Source: Clostridia bacterium (lineage in GTDB: Bacteria > Bacillota_A > Clostridia > Oscillospirales > CAG-272). Taken from it: a DNA stretch of 12,630 nt. The position numbers and the translations under genes were made by a program. This document shows positions 6,297-12,630 of the stretch, in pieces; the stretch's first letter is position 1; each line of letters begins with the position of its first letter. The notes below the pieces were generated by a model that was not told the DNA's origin, did not search any database, and saw nothing but the letters and a program-made list of their open reading frames with translations. The stretch lies in the NCBI GenBank assembly GCA_017546745.1, contig JAFYRZ010000174.1, positions 1 to 12,630 on the forward strand, read 5' to 3'.

Positions 6297-6325
6297 TTGC
6301 AAAAAAATTCGTTTTATGTTAAACT
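6297..6325 (+). promoter_or_regulatory. Extended -10 promoter of the phosphoesterase gene
   Basis: TTGCAA (6297-6302), a 17-bp spacer and TAAACT (6320-6325) with TG one base upstream form a sigma-A-like promoter. It is divergent from the methylase promoter, with 29 bp between the two -35 boxes. Confidence 0.6.
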
Positions 6326-6355
6326 AAATAAAAAAGACAAAAAGAGGTTATTAGG

Positions 6356-7504
6356 ATGAGCAAATCGCCCTCGACCCAGATAAAATTCCTTCATTGCAGT
6401 GACATCCATCTTGACACCCCCGTAACGGGTGTTTCGGAGGATAAGATAAACGAGCGCCGCCGCGAACTTCGCTCCACCTTCTTACGCATGACGGGCTATA
6501 TCCGCGACAGAGAAATAGACTACGTTCTTATAAGCGGAGACCTTTTTGATAACGAATACGTTACCGGCACGACCGCGGAGATACTTATCCGCGAGTTTCG
6601 CAGCTGCCCGGACACGAAGTTCATAATCGCGCCGGGAAAGCACGACTCCTATCGCGATAACCCTATCTATACCTCCTCGCGCCTGCCCTCGAACTGCTAC
6701 GTTTTCGACTCGGATTCTCTTTGCCGCTTCGACTTTGAGGAGGACAGGGTAACTATTTACGGCTGGGCGTTTATGGATAGCTCGATGGACGAAAATCCGC
6801 TTTACGATAAGCACGTTGACGATAACTCGAAGATAAATATCGTGTGCGGCTATGCCGACCTTGACGCAAGCCCCGACTCGGACGGCTGCCCCATTTCGGT
6901 AAACGATCTTAAGAGGTTCGGTGCGGACTATTACGCGCTCGGCTCTCGCCACGAGGGAACGGACTTTATGAATCTTGACGCGTCGATGTACGCGTACTCC
7001 GGCTCGCTTGAATGTATGGGCTTCGACGACCCCGGCATCGGCGGAACGAAGTTCATTTCGGTCAAGTACAACAGCGGCGAGCTTTCGATAGACGCAAAGC
7101 ATATGCTCTTCGGCCACCTCGATTTTAAGACCGAGCGTATCGATATCACCGGCGTTGACTCCAACAACGAGATAATCAACCGCATAAGCCGTCTTATCGG
7201 TGAGAGGGGCTATAACTCCGAGACCGCGCTTCGCGTTATCCTTGAGGGATATACCGAGCCGCGCTTCGTTGCCTCGAAGAACCTTGACTCCGACGCTTTC
7301 GGGCTTTACTACTTCGATATCGTTGACAAGACCCTCCCCCTTTACGGCACGGAGAGCTTGAAGAGAGATATGTCGGTAAAGGGCGAGGTCTTCCGCTCTA
7401 TCCTGCCGCTTATGGAGAGCGAGGACGAGGAGGAAAGACTTACCGCTGCACTCGCATTCCGTGAGGCGCTTGCCGCACTTGAGGGAAGAGAGATAGAGGC
7501 ATAA
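6356..7504 (+). CDS. SbcD/YhaO-like metallophosphoesterase with degenerate metal-binding motifs
   Basis: The 382-residue protein has the calcineurin-like fold signature of the SbcD/Mre11/YhaO exonuclease family. It shows HCSDIHLD (13-20), a VLISGDLFDN block (57-66), PGKHD (93-97) and YYALGSRHEG (192-201), then a C-terminal capping region of about 140 residues. Several ligands differ from the family. The asparagine of GNHD is a lysine (K95). The usual 'LHG' histidine region reads VCGYAD (163-168). The first histidine of GHxH is a serine (S197). D16, H18, D62, H96 and H199 remain. About three of the seven expected metal ligands are thus changed, so nuclease activity may be reduced or lost. No SbcC/YhaN ATPase partner follows; the gene ends directly at a hairpin array. 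The start ATG lies eight bases after AGAGG (6343-6347), downstream of the promoter at 6297-6325. Confidence 0.82.
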   Translation: MSKSPSTQIKFLHCSDIHLDTPVTGVSEDKINERRRELRSTFLRMTGYIRDREIDYVLISGDLFDNEYVTGTTAEILIREFRSCPDTKFIIAPGKHDSYRDNPIYTSSRLPSNCYVFDSDSLCRFDFEEDRVTIYGWAFMDSSMDENPLYDKHVDDNSKINIVCGYADLDASPDSDGCPISVNDLKRFGADYYALGSRHEGTDFMNLDASMYAYSGSLECMGFDDPGIGGTKFISVKYNSGELSIDAKHMLFGHLDFKTERIDITGVDSNNEIINRISRLIGERGYNSETALRVILEGYTEPRFVASKNLDSDAFGLYYFDIVDKTLPLYGTESLKRDMSVKGEVFRSILPLMESEDEEERLTAALAFREALAALEGREIEA

Positions 7505-7706
7505 GGCTTGCGTGGCGCAAGCAGTTATGAGCGGCTGCCGCCGCGTTATGATTGCCTTTCGGCAAGCTATGATGCGCTGTGCGCAGTTATGAGTGGCCTC
7601 GCCACGCGATGAAATCCGTCTTATGACGGAATAAATCCGACACGGTCGGATGAAATCCACTAAGGTGGATGAAATCCTGCTTTGCAGGGTGAAATTTAAG
7701 AATTAA
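7505..7706 (+). repeat. Array of nine short hairpins with different stems and conserved ATGA-type linkers
   Basis: Starting just after the phosphoesterase stop codon, nine perfect stem-loops follow each other at about 20-25-nt period. They lie at 7506-7522, 7531-7544, 7552-7565, 7573-7585, 7593-7605, 7615-7630, 7636-7650, 7655-7670 and 7676-7688. Stems are 5-7 bp with loops of 3-4 nt. Stem sequences differ completely (for example GCTTGCG, GCGGC, TTGCC, TGCGC, GTGGC, TCCGTC, TCCGAC, ATCCAC, CCTGC), but both arms of each match. Linkers fall in two classes: GTTATGA-like between the first five and ATGAAAT-like between the last four. A weak AT-rich tenth stem (TTAA-GAA-TTAA) ends at 7706. No open frame is supported. 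Similar hairpin chains occur, as I recall, in other Clostridia intergenic regions; their function is not known to me. Confidence 0.85.
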
Positions 7707-7711
7707 CCGAT

Positions 7712-7738
7712 CCGCCGCGGAATTTCCGCGGCGGTTTT
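7712..7738 (+). terminator. GC-rich intrinsic terminator closing the hairpin array
   Basis: CCGCCGCGG (7712-7720) pairs with CCGCGGCGG (7726-7734) around AATTT, followed by TTTTGTG. It ends transcription from the phosphoesterase gene and insulates the branched-chain operon downstream. From here to the promoter at 7812 the DNA is AT-rich with nothing recognisable. Confidence 0.85.
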
Positions 7739-7811
7739 GTGCTTTGGAGGAGAAAATTGAACATTTTTCCTCAAATTTATAAGTAAAATATTAGAAAAAA
7801 ATAAAAATCAC

Positions 7812-7840
7812 TTGACAAACTTAAAAAATTATTATAAAAT
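7812..7840 (+). promoter_or_regulatory. Promoter of the leuA-ilvBNC operon
   Basis: A perfect TTGACA (7812-7817) is followed by TATAAAAT (7833-7840). Two registers are possible: TATAAA with a 15-bp spacer or TAAAAT with 17 bp. Transcription would begin around 7846, just upstream of the T-box leader. Confidence 0.75.
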
Positions 7841-7863
7841 ATCTAATATAATTCGAAAAGAGA

Positions 7864-8150
7864 AAGACTGTGACGGGATTAAAATCCGTAGGACGTGCTG
7901 CAGAGAGTCGGCGCTTGGTGCGAGCCGATGCACAAGACGGAATAATGCTCCTCCCCGAGTCGCCGACCGAAAGGCTTTTGCCGAGTAGATTCGGACGGGT
8001 CCTCCCGTTAAAGAGGGTTTTGCTGTTAGGCAAAACGTGAGTGGACGTTTTTTGACGTCAATTAGAGTGGTAGCGCGGAGTTTTCTTCGTCTCTTTTGTG
8101 CATAGTAACGGTGGTGTGCCGTTTTCTCCCTGCATAAAGGAGGCTTTTTT
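7864..8150 (+). promoter_or_regulatory. T-box riboswitch leader (probably leucine, CUC specifier)
   Basis: All main T-box parts are visible. Stem I contains a base near GACT/AGTC with adjacent GA steps suggesting a kink-turn, and TCCGT (7885-7889) paired with ACGGA (7937-7941). It continues with the AGAGAG bulge (7902-7907) and TCGGC/GCCGA (7908-7912 with 7924-7928) under the distal loop. The specifier-loop strand (7942-7951) contains CTC (7948-7950), a leucine codon that fits leuA downstream. Stem III is GTTTTGC/GCAAAAC (8017-8023 with 8030-8036). The T-box core is AGAGTGGTAGCGCGG (8064-8078), with UGGU suited to an A-CCA tRNA end. The antiterminator pairs AGAG (8064-8067) with CTCT (8091-8094). 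The amino acid assignment is inferred. Confidence 0.92.
8089..8150 (+). terminator. T-box regulatory terminator, mutually exclusive with the antiterminator
   Basis: The 14-nt strand at 8089-8102 pairs with 8131-8144 (GU wobbles allowed), followed by T6 (8145-8150). Because it uses the CTCT arm needed by the antiterminator, the two structures cannot coexist, as expected for T-box control. The loop contains a second hairpin, AACGG (8107-8111) with CCGTT (8119-8123), giving a branched terminator. Confidence 0.88.
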
Positions 8151-8191
8151 ATTATCGAAACGCCCCTCGACGAGAAAGAAAGGACAGAAAA

Positions 8192-9853
8192 ATGATAGGA
8201 ATCAAAAAATACAGAAAGCAGTACTTTATTCCCGAGGGAGTAAGCATGGATTGGATGAAGCGCGACGCGATCGAGAAGGCGCCGAGATGGTGCTCGGTAG
8301 ACCTGCGCGACGGTAACCAGGCGCTTATCGTGCCTATGAGCCTCGAGGAGAAGCTTGAGTTTTTCACCCTCCTTTGCAGGGTCGGATTTAAGGAGATAGA
8401 GGTCGGCTTCCCCGCCGCGTCGGATACCGAGTACGAGTTCTGCCGCGCGCTTATCGAGCGCGACCTTATTCCCGACGACGTAACCATACAGGTGCTTACC
8501 CAGTCGCGTGAGCATATTATAGCAAAGACCTTTGAGGCTATCGACGGCGCGAAGCACGCGGTCGTTCACCTTTATAACTCCACCTCGGTCGCACAGCGTG
8601 AGCAGGTCTTTAAGAGAAGCAAGGAGGAGATAATCTCCATCGCCACCTTTGGCGCGACCCTTTGCCGCGACTACAAGGCGAGAGCCAAGGGCAAGGTCAC
8701 CTTTGAGTACTCTCCCGAGAGCTTTACGGGTACGGAGCCCGAGTTTGCAGCCGAGATCTGCAACGAGGTCATCAAGATCTGGAAGCCCACACCCGACGAT
8801 AAGGTCATTATCAACCTCCCCGTAACCGTTTCGCACTCGATGCCCCACGTTTACGCGGCGCAGGTAGAATATATGTGCAAAAATCTTCTCGACCGCGAGA
8901 ATCTTATAATCTCCCTTCACCCCCACAACGACCGCGGATGCGCGGTTGCGGATAGCGAGATGGGACTTCTTGCTGGCGGTGACAGAATTGAGGGAACTCT
9001 TTTCGGAAACGGTGAGCGTACCGGTAACGTTGATATTATTACCCTCGCACTTAATATGTTCTCCCAGGGCGTAGACCCCGAGCTTGATTTCTCTAATCTC
9101 CCCGCGCTTACCGCGGTCTACGAGAAGGTGACGGGAATGCGCGTTTACGAAAGACAGCCTTACAGCGGACAGCTCGTTTTCGCGGCATTCTCCGGCTCTC
9201 ATCAGGACGCTATCGCAAAGGGTATGAAGTACAGAGAGGAGCACGGCGAGGTTTGGAACGTGCCCTATCTTCCCATCGACCCCTCCGACGTCGGCAGAGT
9301 TTACGAGGCAGACGTTATCCGCATCAACTCCCAGTCGGGTAAGGGCGGTATCGGATATATTATGGAGACCCAGTTTAAGCTCTCCCTCCCGCCTAAGATG
9401 CGCGAGGTGTTCGGCTACCACGTTAAGGGCATCTCCGACAGAGGCCACAGAGAGCTTCACCCGGGTGAGGTCTACGAGATCTTTATCCGCGATTTCGTCA
9501 ACGTTTCCTCCCCCCTTAAGCTGAACGCGGCGGTCTACACCGACCTCGCTCTCGGCGTTTCGGGCGATATAACTCTTAAGATGGCAGACAAGGAGCGCAC
9601 GGTAAGCTCCCGCGGTAACGGACGACTTGACTGCGTAAGCAACGCGGTAAAGCAGTTCCTTGGCTGTGACTATTCACTTGAAACCTATACCCAGCACGCG
9701 CTTGAGGAAAAGACCACCTCACAGGCGGCGTCCTACGTTAGCATCGTTAAGGACGGCAGGACCTATTGGGGCGCGGGTATAGACAGCGATATTATTGTTT
9801 CCTCGGTAAAGGCGCTCATAAGTGCGGTAAACCGCATGCTTTCCGAGGTGTGA
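8192..9853 (+). CDS. leuA: 2-isopropylmalate synthase, type 2 (LeuA)
   Basis: This enzyme condenses acetyl-CoA with 2-ketoisovalerate to 2-isopropylmalate, the committed step to leucine. The 553-residue length and the IKKYRKQYF...WCSVDLRDGNQAL N-terminus are typical of the longer, fungal-like type-2 LeuA rather than the roughly 510-residue type 1. The TIM-barrel domain carries LRDGNQ (38-43), HPHNDRG (243-249, metal histidines) and GNGERTGN (272-279). The C-terminal third (from about 430) is the LeuA regulatory dimer domain that binds leucine for feedback inhibition. AAGGA (8179-8183) lies eight bases before the ATG. It is the first gene after the T-box, and ilvB follows with a 10-base gap, so all are one operon. 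Homocitrate and citramalate synthases share the fold, but the type-2 pattern and context favour LeuA. Confidence 0.96.
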   Translation: MIGIKKYRKQYFIPEGVSMDWMKRDAIEKAPRWCSVDLRDGNQALIVPMSLEEKLEFFTLLCRVGFKEIEVGFPAASDTEYEFCRALIERDLIPDDVTIQVLTQSREHIIAKTFEAIDGAKHAVVHLYNSTSVAQREQVFKRSKEEIISIATFGATLCRDYKARAKGKVTFEYSPESFTGTEPEFAAEICNEVIKIWKPTPDDKVIINLPVTVSHSMPHVYAAQVEYMCKNLLDRENLIISLHPHNDRGCAVADSEMGLLAGGDRIEGTLFGNGERTGNVDIITLALNMFSQGVDPELDFSNLPALTAVYEKVTGMRVYERQPYSGQLVFAAFSGSHQDAIAKGMKYREEHGEVWNVPYLPIDPSDVGRVYEADVIRINSQSGKGGIGYIMETQFKLSLPPKMREVFGYHVKGISDRGHRELHPGEVYEIFIRDFVNVSSPLKLNAAVYTDLALGVSGDITLKMADKERTVSSRGNGRLDCVSNAVKQFLGCDYSLETYTQHALEEKTTSQAASYVSIVKDGRTYWGAGIDSDIIVSSVKALISAVNRMLSEV

Positions 9854-9863
9854 AAGGACTTTT

Positions 9864-11561
9864 ATGAAGGTATCAGGATCTGAAATAATCGTAAGGACCC
9901 TTATTGACGAGGGCGTTACCGACGTTTTTGGCTATCCCGGCGGACAGATCATAAACGTATACGACGCTCTTTACAATCATAGGGATGAAATAAACCACGT
10001 TCTGACCGCGCACGAGCAGGGCGCAGCCCACGCGGCAGACGGATATTCCCGCGCTACGGGAAAGGTCGGCGTTTGTATCGCTACCTCGGGCCCCGGCGCT
10101 ACCAACCTCGTGACGGGTATCGCGACCGCGATGCTCGACTCTATCCCCATGGTTGCCATCACCGGTAACGTGCCCTGCGCGCTTATCGGAAAGGACAGCT
10201 TTCAGGAGATAGACATCACCGGCATCACCCTCCCGATAACCAAGCATAACTACTTTGTAAATAAGGTCGAGGAGCTTGAGGGCTGTATAAGAGAGGCGTT
10301 CAGAATTGCAAAGTCCGGCAGACCCGGCCCCGTTCTTATCGACGTGCCGAAGGACGTGCAGATGGCACTTTGCGACTTTGAGCCCAAGGGAGCGCCCACC
10401 GAAAAGACCCCCCTCAAAAAGGCAAAGGACGCAAAGATCGAGGAGGCGATAAGGCTCGTTAACGAGGCAAAGCGCCCCTATATCTACTTTGGCGGAGGCG
10501 CGGCAGGACTTGGAATGGGACGTAAGATAGTTGATTTTGCGGAGAAGATAGACGCGTATATCGGCTGTACCTTTATGGGTCTTTCCGCTATCCCCAACGA
10601 CTGCGAGAGATTTCTCGGAATGCAGGGCATGCACGGCCACTACGCCTCATCTATGGCGGGCAACGAGGCAGACCTTATCATAGGCATCGGCGTGAGATTT
10701 TCCGACAGAGCGACAGGCAACGTTGCAAAATTCGCTAAAAACAGCAAAATAATTCAGATAGATCCGGATTTCTCCGAGATCAACAAGAACGTGACGGTTG
10801 ACTGCGGTATCGTCGGAGATATTGAGGACGCATTCGACAGAATTGCCGAGGGCGCTGTAAAGCGCGATAACCCCGATTGGGACGCGAGAGTTAAATATCT
10901 CATAGAGCGCGAGGGCGAGTTTACCGAGGCTATCGAGCGCGCCGCAGGTGACAGGCTCACCCCCAAGCGCGTGCTTGACATAATCAACGAGAAGAAGCCC
11001 GCGGGCACGGTTATCGCTACCGACGTAGGTCAGCACCAGATGTGGACGGCACAGTACGCGTCCTTTGATCAGACCAGAAGGTTCGTATCAAGCGGCGGAC
11101 TTGGTACTATGGGCTTCGGCCTTGGCGCGGCTATCGGCGCGAGAGTTGCGACGGGTGACACCACCGTTCTTATCACGGGTGACGGAAGCTTCGGTATGAA
11201 CCTTAACGAGCTTGCGACTGCGGTATCTCACGGTATTCCCGTTATCATCGTTCTTATGAACAACGGCGTTCTCGGTATGGTAAGACAGTGGCAGACGCTC
11301 TTCTTCGGAAAGAGATATTCAAACACTATCCTTACCGACAGACGCACCGATTTCGTAAAGCTTGCCGAGGCGTTTGGCGCGGTTGGCATGAGAGCCTCGA
11401 CCCCCGAGGAGTTCGCCGCGGCATTTGATAAGGCGCTCGCGCTTGGCGAGGTCGTTCTTATCGATACCGCGATAGACAAGGACGAGTTCGTTCTTCCCAT
11501 GCTTCCTCCCGGCGGCTCTATCGACGATATAATCACAAGCATCGAAAAGGAGGGTGAGTGA
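9864..11561 (+). CDS. ilvB: Acetolactate synthase large (catalytic) subunit
   Basis: The catalytic subunit of acetohydroxyacid synthase is a thiamine-diphosphate, FAD and Mg-dependent enzyme. It makes 2-acetolactate from pyruvate, or acetohydroxybutyrate with 2-ketobutyrate. The 565 residues show the three usual domains. The N-terminal pyrimidine-binding domain has the activating glutamate (E51 in AHEQGAAHAADGYSRATGK). The central FAD domain includes GVRFSDRATGN (276-286). The C-terminal pyrophosphate domain has GDGSFGMN...MNN (439-467), the Mg/ThDP motif. The Arg-Gln-Trp segment (VRQWQ, 473-477), typical of biosynthetic AHAS and absent from catabolic AlsS, supports the anabolic role, as does the ilvN that follows. 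AAAGGA (9853-9858) lies five bases before the ATG. The stop codon shares one base with the ilvN start (TGATG), implying translational coupling and matched subunit levels. Confidence 0.97.
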   Translation: MKVSGSEIIVRTLIDEGVTDVFGYPGGQIINVYDALYNHRDEINHVLTAHEQGAAHAADGYSRATGKVGVCIATSGPGATNLVTGIATAMLDSIPMVAITGNVPCALIGKDSFQEIDITGITLPITKHNYFVNKVEELEGCIREAFRIAKSGRPGPVLIDVPKDVQMALCDFEPKGAPTEKTPLKKAKDAKIEEAIRLVNEAKRPYIYFGGGAAGLGMGRKIVDFAEKIDAYIGCTFMGLSAIPNDCERFLGMQGMHGHYASSMAGNEADLIIGIGVRFSDRATGNVAKFAKNSKIIQIDPDFSEINKNVTVDCGIVGDIEDAFDRIAEGAVKRDNPDWDARVKYLIEREGEFTEAIERAAGDRLTPKRVLDIINEKKPAGTVIATDVGQHQMWTAQYASFDQTRRFVSSGGLGTMGFGLGAAIGARVATGDTTVLITGDGSFGMNLNELATAVSHGIPVIIVLMNNGVLGMVRQWQTLFFGKRYSNTILTDRRTDFVKLAEAFGAVGMRASTPEEFAAAFDKALALGEVVLIDTAIDKDEFVLPMLPPGGSIDDIITSIEKEGE

Positions 11562-12070
11562 TGGAAAAGGCAGGAAGATTCGTAATTGCCGTCTACGTTG
11601 AAAACAAGTTTGGCGTACTGACCAGGGTCACGAGTATGTTTACAAGGCGCGGCTTTAACATCGACGCGCTGACGGTTGGCGAGACCGAGTGTCCCGAGTA
11701 TTCCCGTATCACGATCTCCTTAAGCGGTGACGGATATGCAAAGGAGCAGCTTATAAATCAGCTCCGTAAGCTTATAAACGTTAAAAAGGTAGACGTTCTC
11801 GAGGAGGACGTAGCCATAAAGCGCGAGCTTATGCTTATCAAGGTGCGCTATACGAGAGATACGAGGGCGGACATAATCTCCGCCGCAGACGTATATCGCG
11901 GCAAGGTCATAGACTACACGCCCGACGAGATGTGTATCGAGGTGACCGGAGAGCCGTCCAAGGTGGACGCATTTATTAAGCTTATGATCCCCTTTGGCAT
12001 CATCGAGATGTGCCGTACGGGTATCGTAGCACTTGAGCGCGGTAACAGCCGCCTTCTTGACAAACAGTAA
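11561..12070 (+). CDS. ilvN: Acetolactate synthase small (regulatory) subunit
   Basis: The 169-residue protein is the regulatory subunit that activates IlvB and confers valine feedback inhibition. An N-terminal ACT domain (about 5-80) has the VENKFGVLTRVTSMFTRRGFNID pattern, with its effector-site glycine and asparagine region. A C-terminal half (about 85-165) includes KVRYTRDTRADI and MCRTGIVALERG, as in the IlvN/IlvH family (about 160-175 residues). The frame also opens with a GTG at 11558, but the ATG at 11561 is preferred. It overlaps the ilvB stop as TGATG and lies seven bases after GGAGG (11549-11553), which is inside the end of ilvB. Confidence 0.95.
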   Translation: MEKAGRFVIAVYVENKFGVLTRVTSMFTRRGFNIDALTVGETECPEYSRITISLSGDGYAKEQLINQLRKLINVKKVDVLEEDVAIKRELMLIKVRYTRDTRADIISAADVYRGKVIDYTPDEMCIEVTGEPSKVDAFIKLMIPFGIIEMCRTGIVALERGNSRLLDKQ

Positions 12071-12103
12071 AAAAATTTAACTTATATAGAGGAGAAAACA
12101 ACA

Positions 12104-12630
12104 ATGGCAAACATCTACTATCAGCAGGACTGTAATCTTAATAAGCTCGACGGCAAGACCGTTGCAATAATCGGATACGGCTCTCAGGGCCACGCACACG
12201 CGCTCAACCTTAAGGAGTCGGGCGTTAACGTAATCGTTGGTCTTTACAACGGCTCTAAGAGCTGGGCAAAGGCAGAGGCACAGGGCCTTAAGGTTATGAC
12301 CGCCTTCGACGCTGCTGCGGCTGCGGATATCATTATGATCCTTATCAACGACGAGAAGCAGGCTAAGCTCTACAAGGAGTCTATCGAGCCCAACCTTACC
12401 GAGGGTAAGACCCTTGCGTTTGCGCACGGCTTTAACATTCACTTCGGCTGTATCAAGCCTCCCAAGAACGTAAACGTTATTATGATCGCTCCCAAGGGCC
12501 CCGGTCACACCGTTCGCTCCGAGTATCAGGTAGGTAAGGGCGTTCCTTGTCTTATCGCTATTCACCAGGATGCAACCGGCGACGCTCTTGATATCGGACT
12601 TGCTTACGCTCTCGGTATCGGTGGCGCAAG
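12104..12630 (+). CDS. ilvC: Ketol-acid reductoisomerase, N-terminal part (runs off the right edge)
   Basis: This enzyme isomerises and reduces acetolactate to 2,3-dihydroxyisovalerate (and the isoleucine analogue) using NAD(P)H and Mg. About 175 codons are present, covering the Rossmann domain of a class I enzyme (about 330-340 residues in full). It has [14 protein letters not shown] (24-37), GLYNGSKSW in the cofactor-specificity loop, MILINDEKQ, and [10 protein letters not shown] with [20 protein letters not shown]. The metal-binding C-terminal knotted domain lies outside the window. Where NADPH-specific enzymes often read GLR-GS-S, an arginine is replaced by tyrosine here. The same form is, as I recall, common in Clostridia. 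AGGAG (12090-12094) lies nine bases before the ATG, 33 bases after ilvN, in the same operon. Confidence 0.95.
   Translation, partial: MANIYYQQDCNLNKLDGKTVAIIGYGSQGHAHALNLKESGVNVIVGLYNGSKSWAKAEAQGLKVMTAFDAAAAADIIMILINDEKQAKLYKESIEPNLTEGKTLAFAHGFNIHFGCIKPPKNVNVIMIAPKGPGHTVRSEYQVGKGVPCLIAIHQDATGDALDIGLAYALGIGGA

Noticed and set aside
4625..7504. A complete restriction-modification or phage-defence island
   Set aside because: A methylase homologue and a phosphoesterase are divergent neighbours, but no endonuclease, ATPase or specificity gene is present, so the proximity alone does not support a system.
6482..7660. A 392-codon open frame on the minus strand
   Set aside because: It is antisense to the phosphoesterase gene and runs through the hairpin array; no ribosome binding site or family resemblance is seen.
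7505..7706. CRISPR array
   Set aside because: Units are only about 21 bases, there is no constant repeat and variable spacer pattern, and no cas genes are nearby; what is conserved is hairpin form.
7832..9460. A 542-codon open frame on the minus strand
   Set aside because: It lies opposite leuA and the T-box leader, shows no recognisable domain, and arises from the strong codon bias of leuA on the other strand.
9873..10640. Minus-strand open frame opposite ilvB (and similar ones at 10647-11036 and 12077-12565)
   Set aside because: These are shadows of ilvB and ilvC with low-complexity, non-family-like translations.

Overview
The window looks like a chromosomal segment from a Gram-positive, low-to-medium GC member of the Clostridia (Bacillota); a gut or anaerobic lineage is likely but is inferred. 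The grounds are strong AGGAGG-type ribosome binding sites, sigma-A promoters with 17-bp spacers and extended TGC-TAYAAT -10 elements, U-tailed hairpin terminators, a T-box leader on a branched-chain amino acid operon, an HPr-like protein and a TetM-like GTPase. There are no rRNA or tRNA genes, insertion sequences or CRISPR arrays.

Layout. Positions 1-445 (minus) hold the N-terminal part of a membrane-anchored alpha/beta hydrolase. It is divergent from a YgjP/SprT-like zinc metallopeptidase (663-1331, plus). A bidirectional terminator region (about 1445-1501) separates this from a convergent 865-residue protein (1535-4132, minus), in which a TetM/EF-G-like translational GTPase is fused to a C-terminal NYN/YacP (Rae1-like) endonuclease domain. 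Back-to-back promoters (4211-4283) drive that gene and a small HPr-like gene (4313-4543, plus) that has lost the phosphorylatable histidine. A long bidirectional terminator (4567-4612) separates the HPr-like gene from a convergent Eco57I/BsuBI-like N6-adenine methyltransferase homologue (4625-6142, minus) with an NPPT motif in place of NPPY. A second pair of divergent promoters (6239-6325) drives the methylase and a SbcD/YhaO-like metallophosphoesterase (6356-7504, plus) that lacks several canonical metal ligands. Its 3' flank is an array of nine short hairpins, each with a different stem, at about 21-nt period (7506-7688), closed by a GC-rich terminator.

From 7812 to the right edge runs a biosynthetic operon: promoter, complete T-box leader (probably Leu, CUC specifier, inferred), leuA (type-2 2-isopropylmalate synthase), ilvB and ilvN (acetolactate synthase large and small subunits) and the 5' part of ilvC (ketol-acid reductoisomerase). 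IlvBN and IlvC make the acetolactate-derived intermediates of valine and leucine, and LeuA commits 2-ketoisovalerate to leucine. The T-box would couple transcription to uncharged tRNA.

The most notable items are the GTPase-endonuclease fusion, which suggests a self-contained ribosome-targeted mRNA cleavage factor, and the hairpin array. The degenerate active-site motifs in the methylase, the phosphoesterase and the HPr-like protein also deserve attention.
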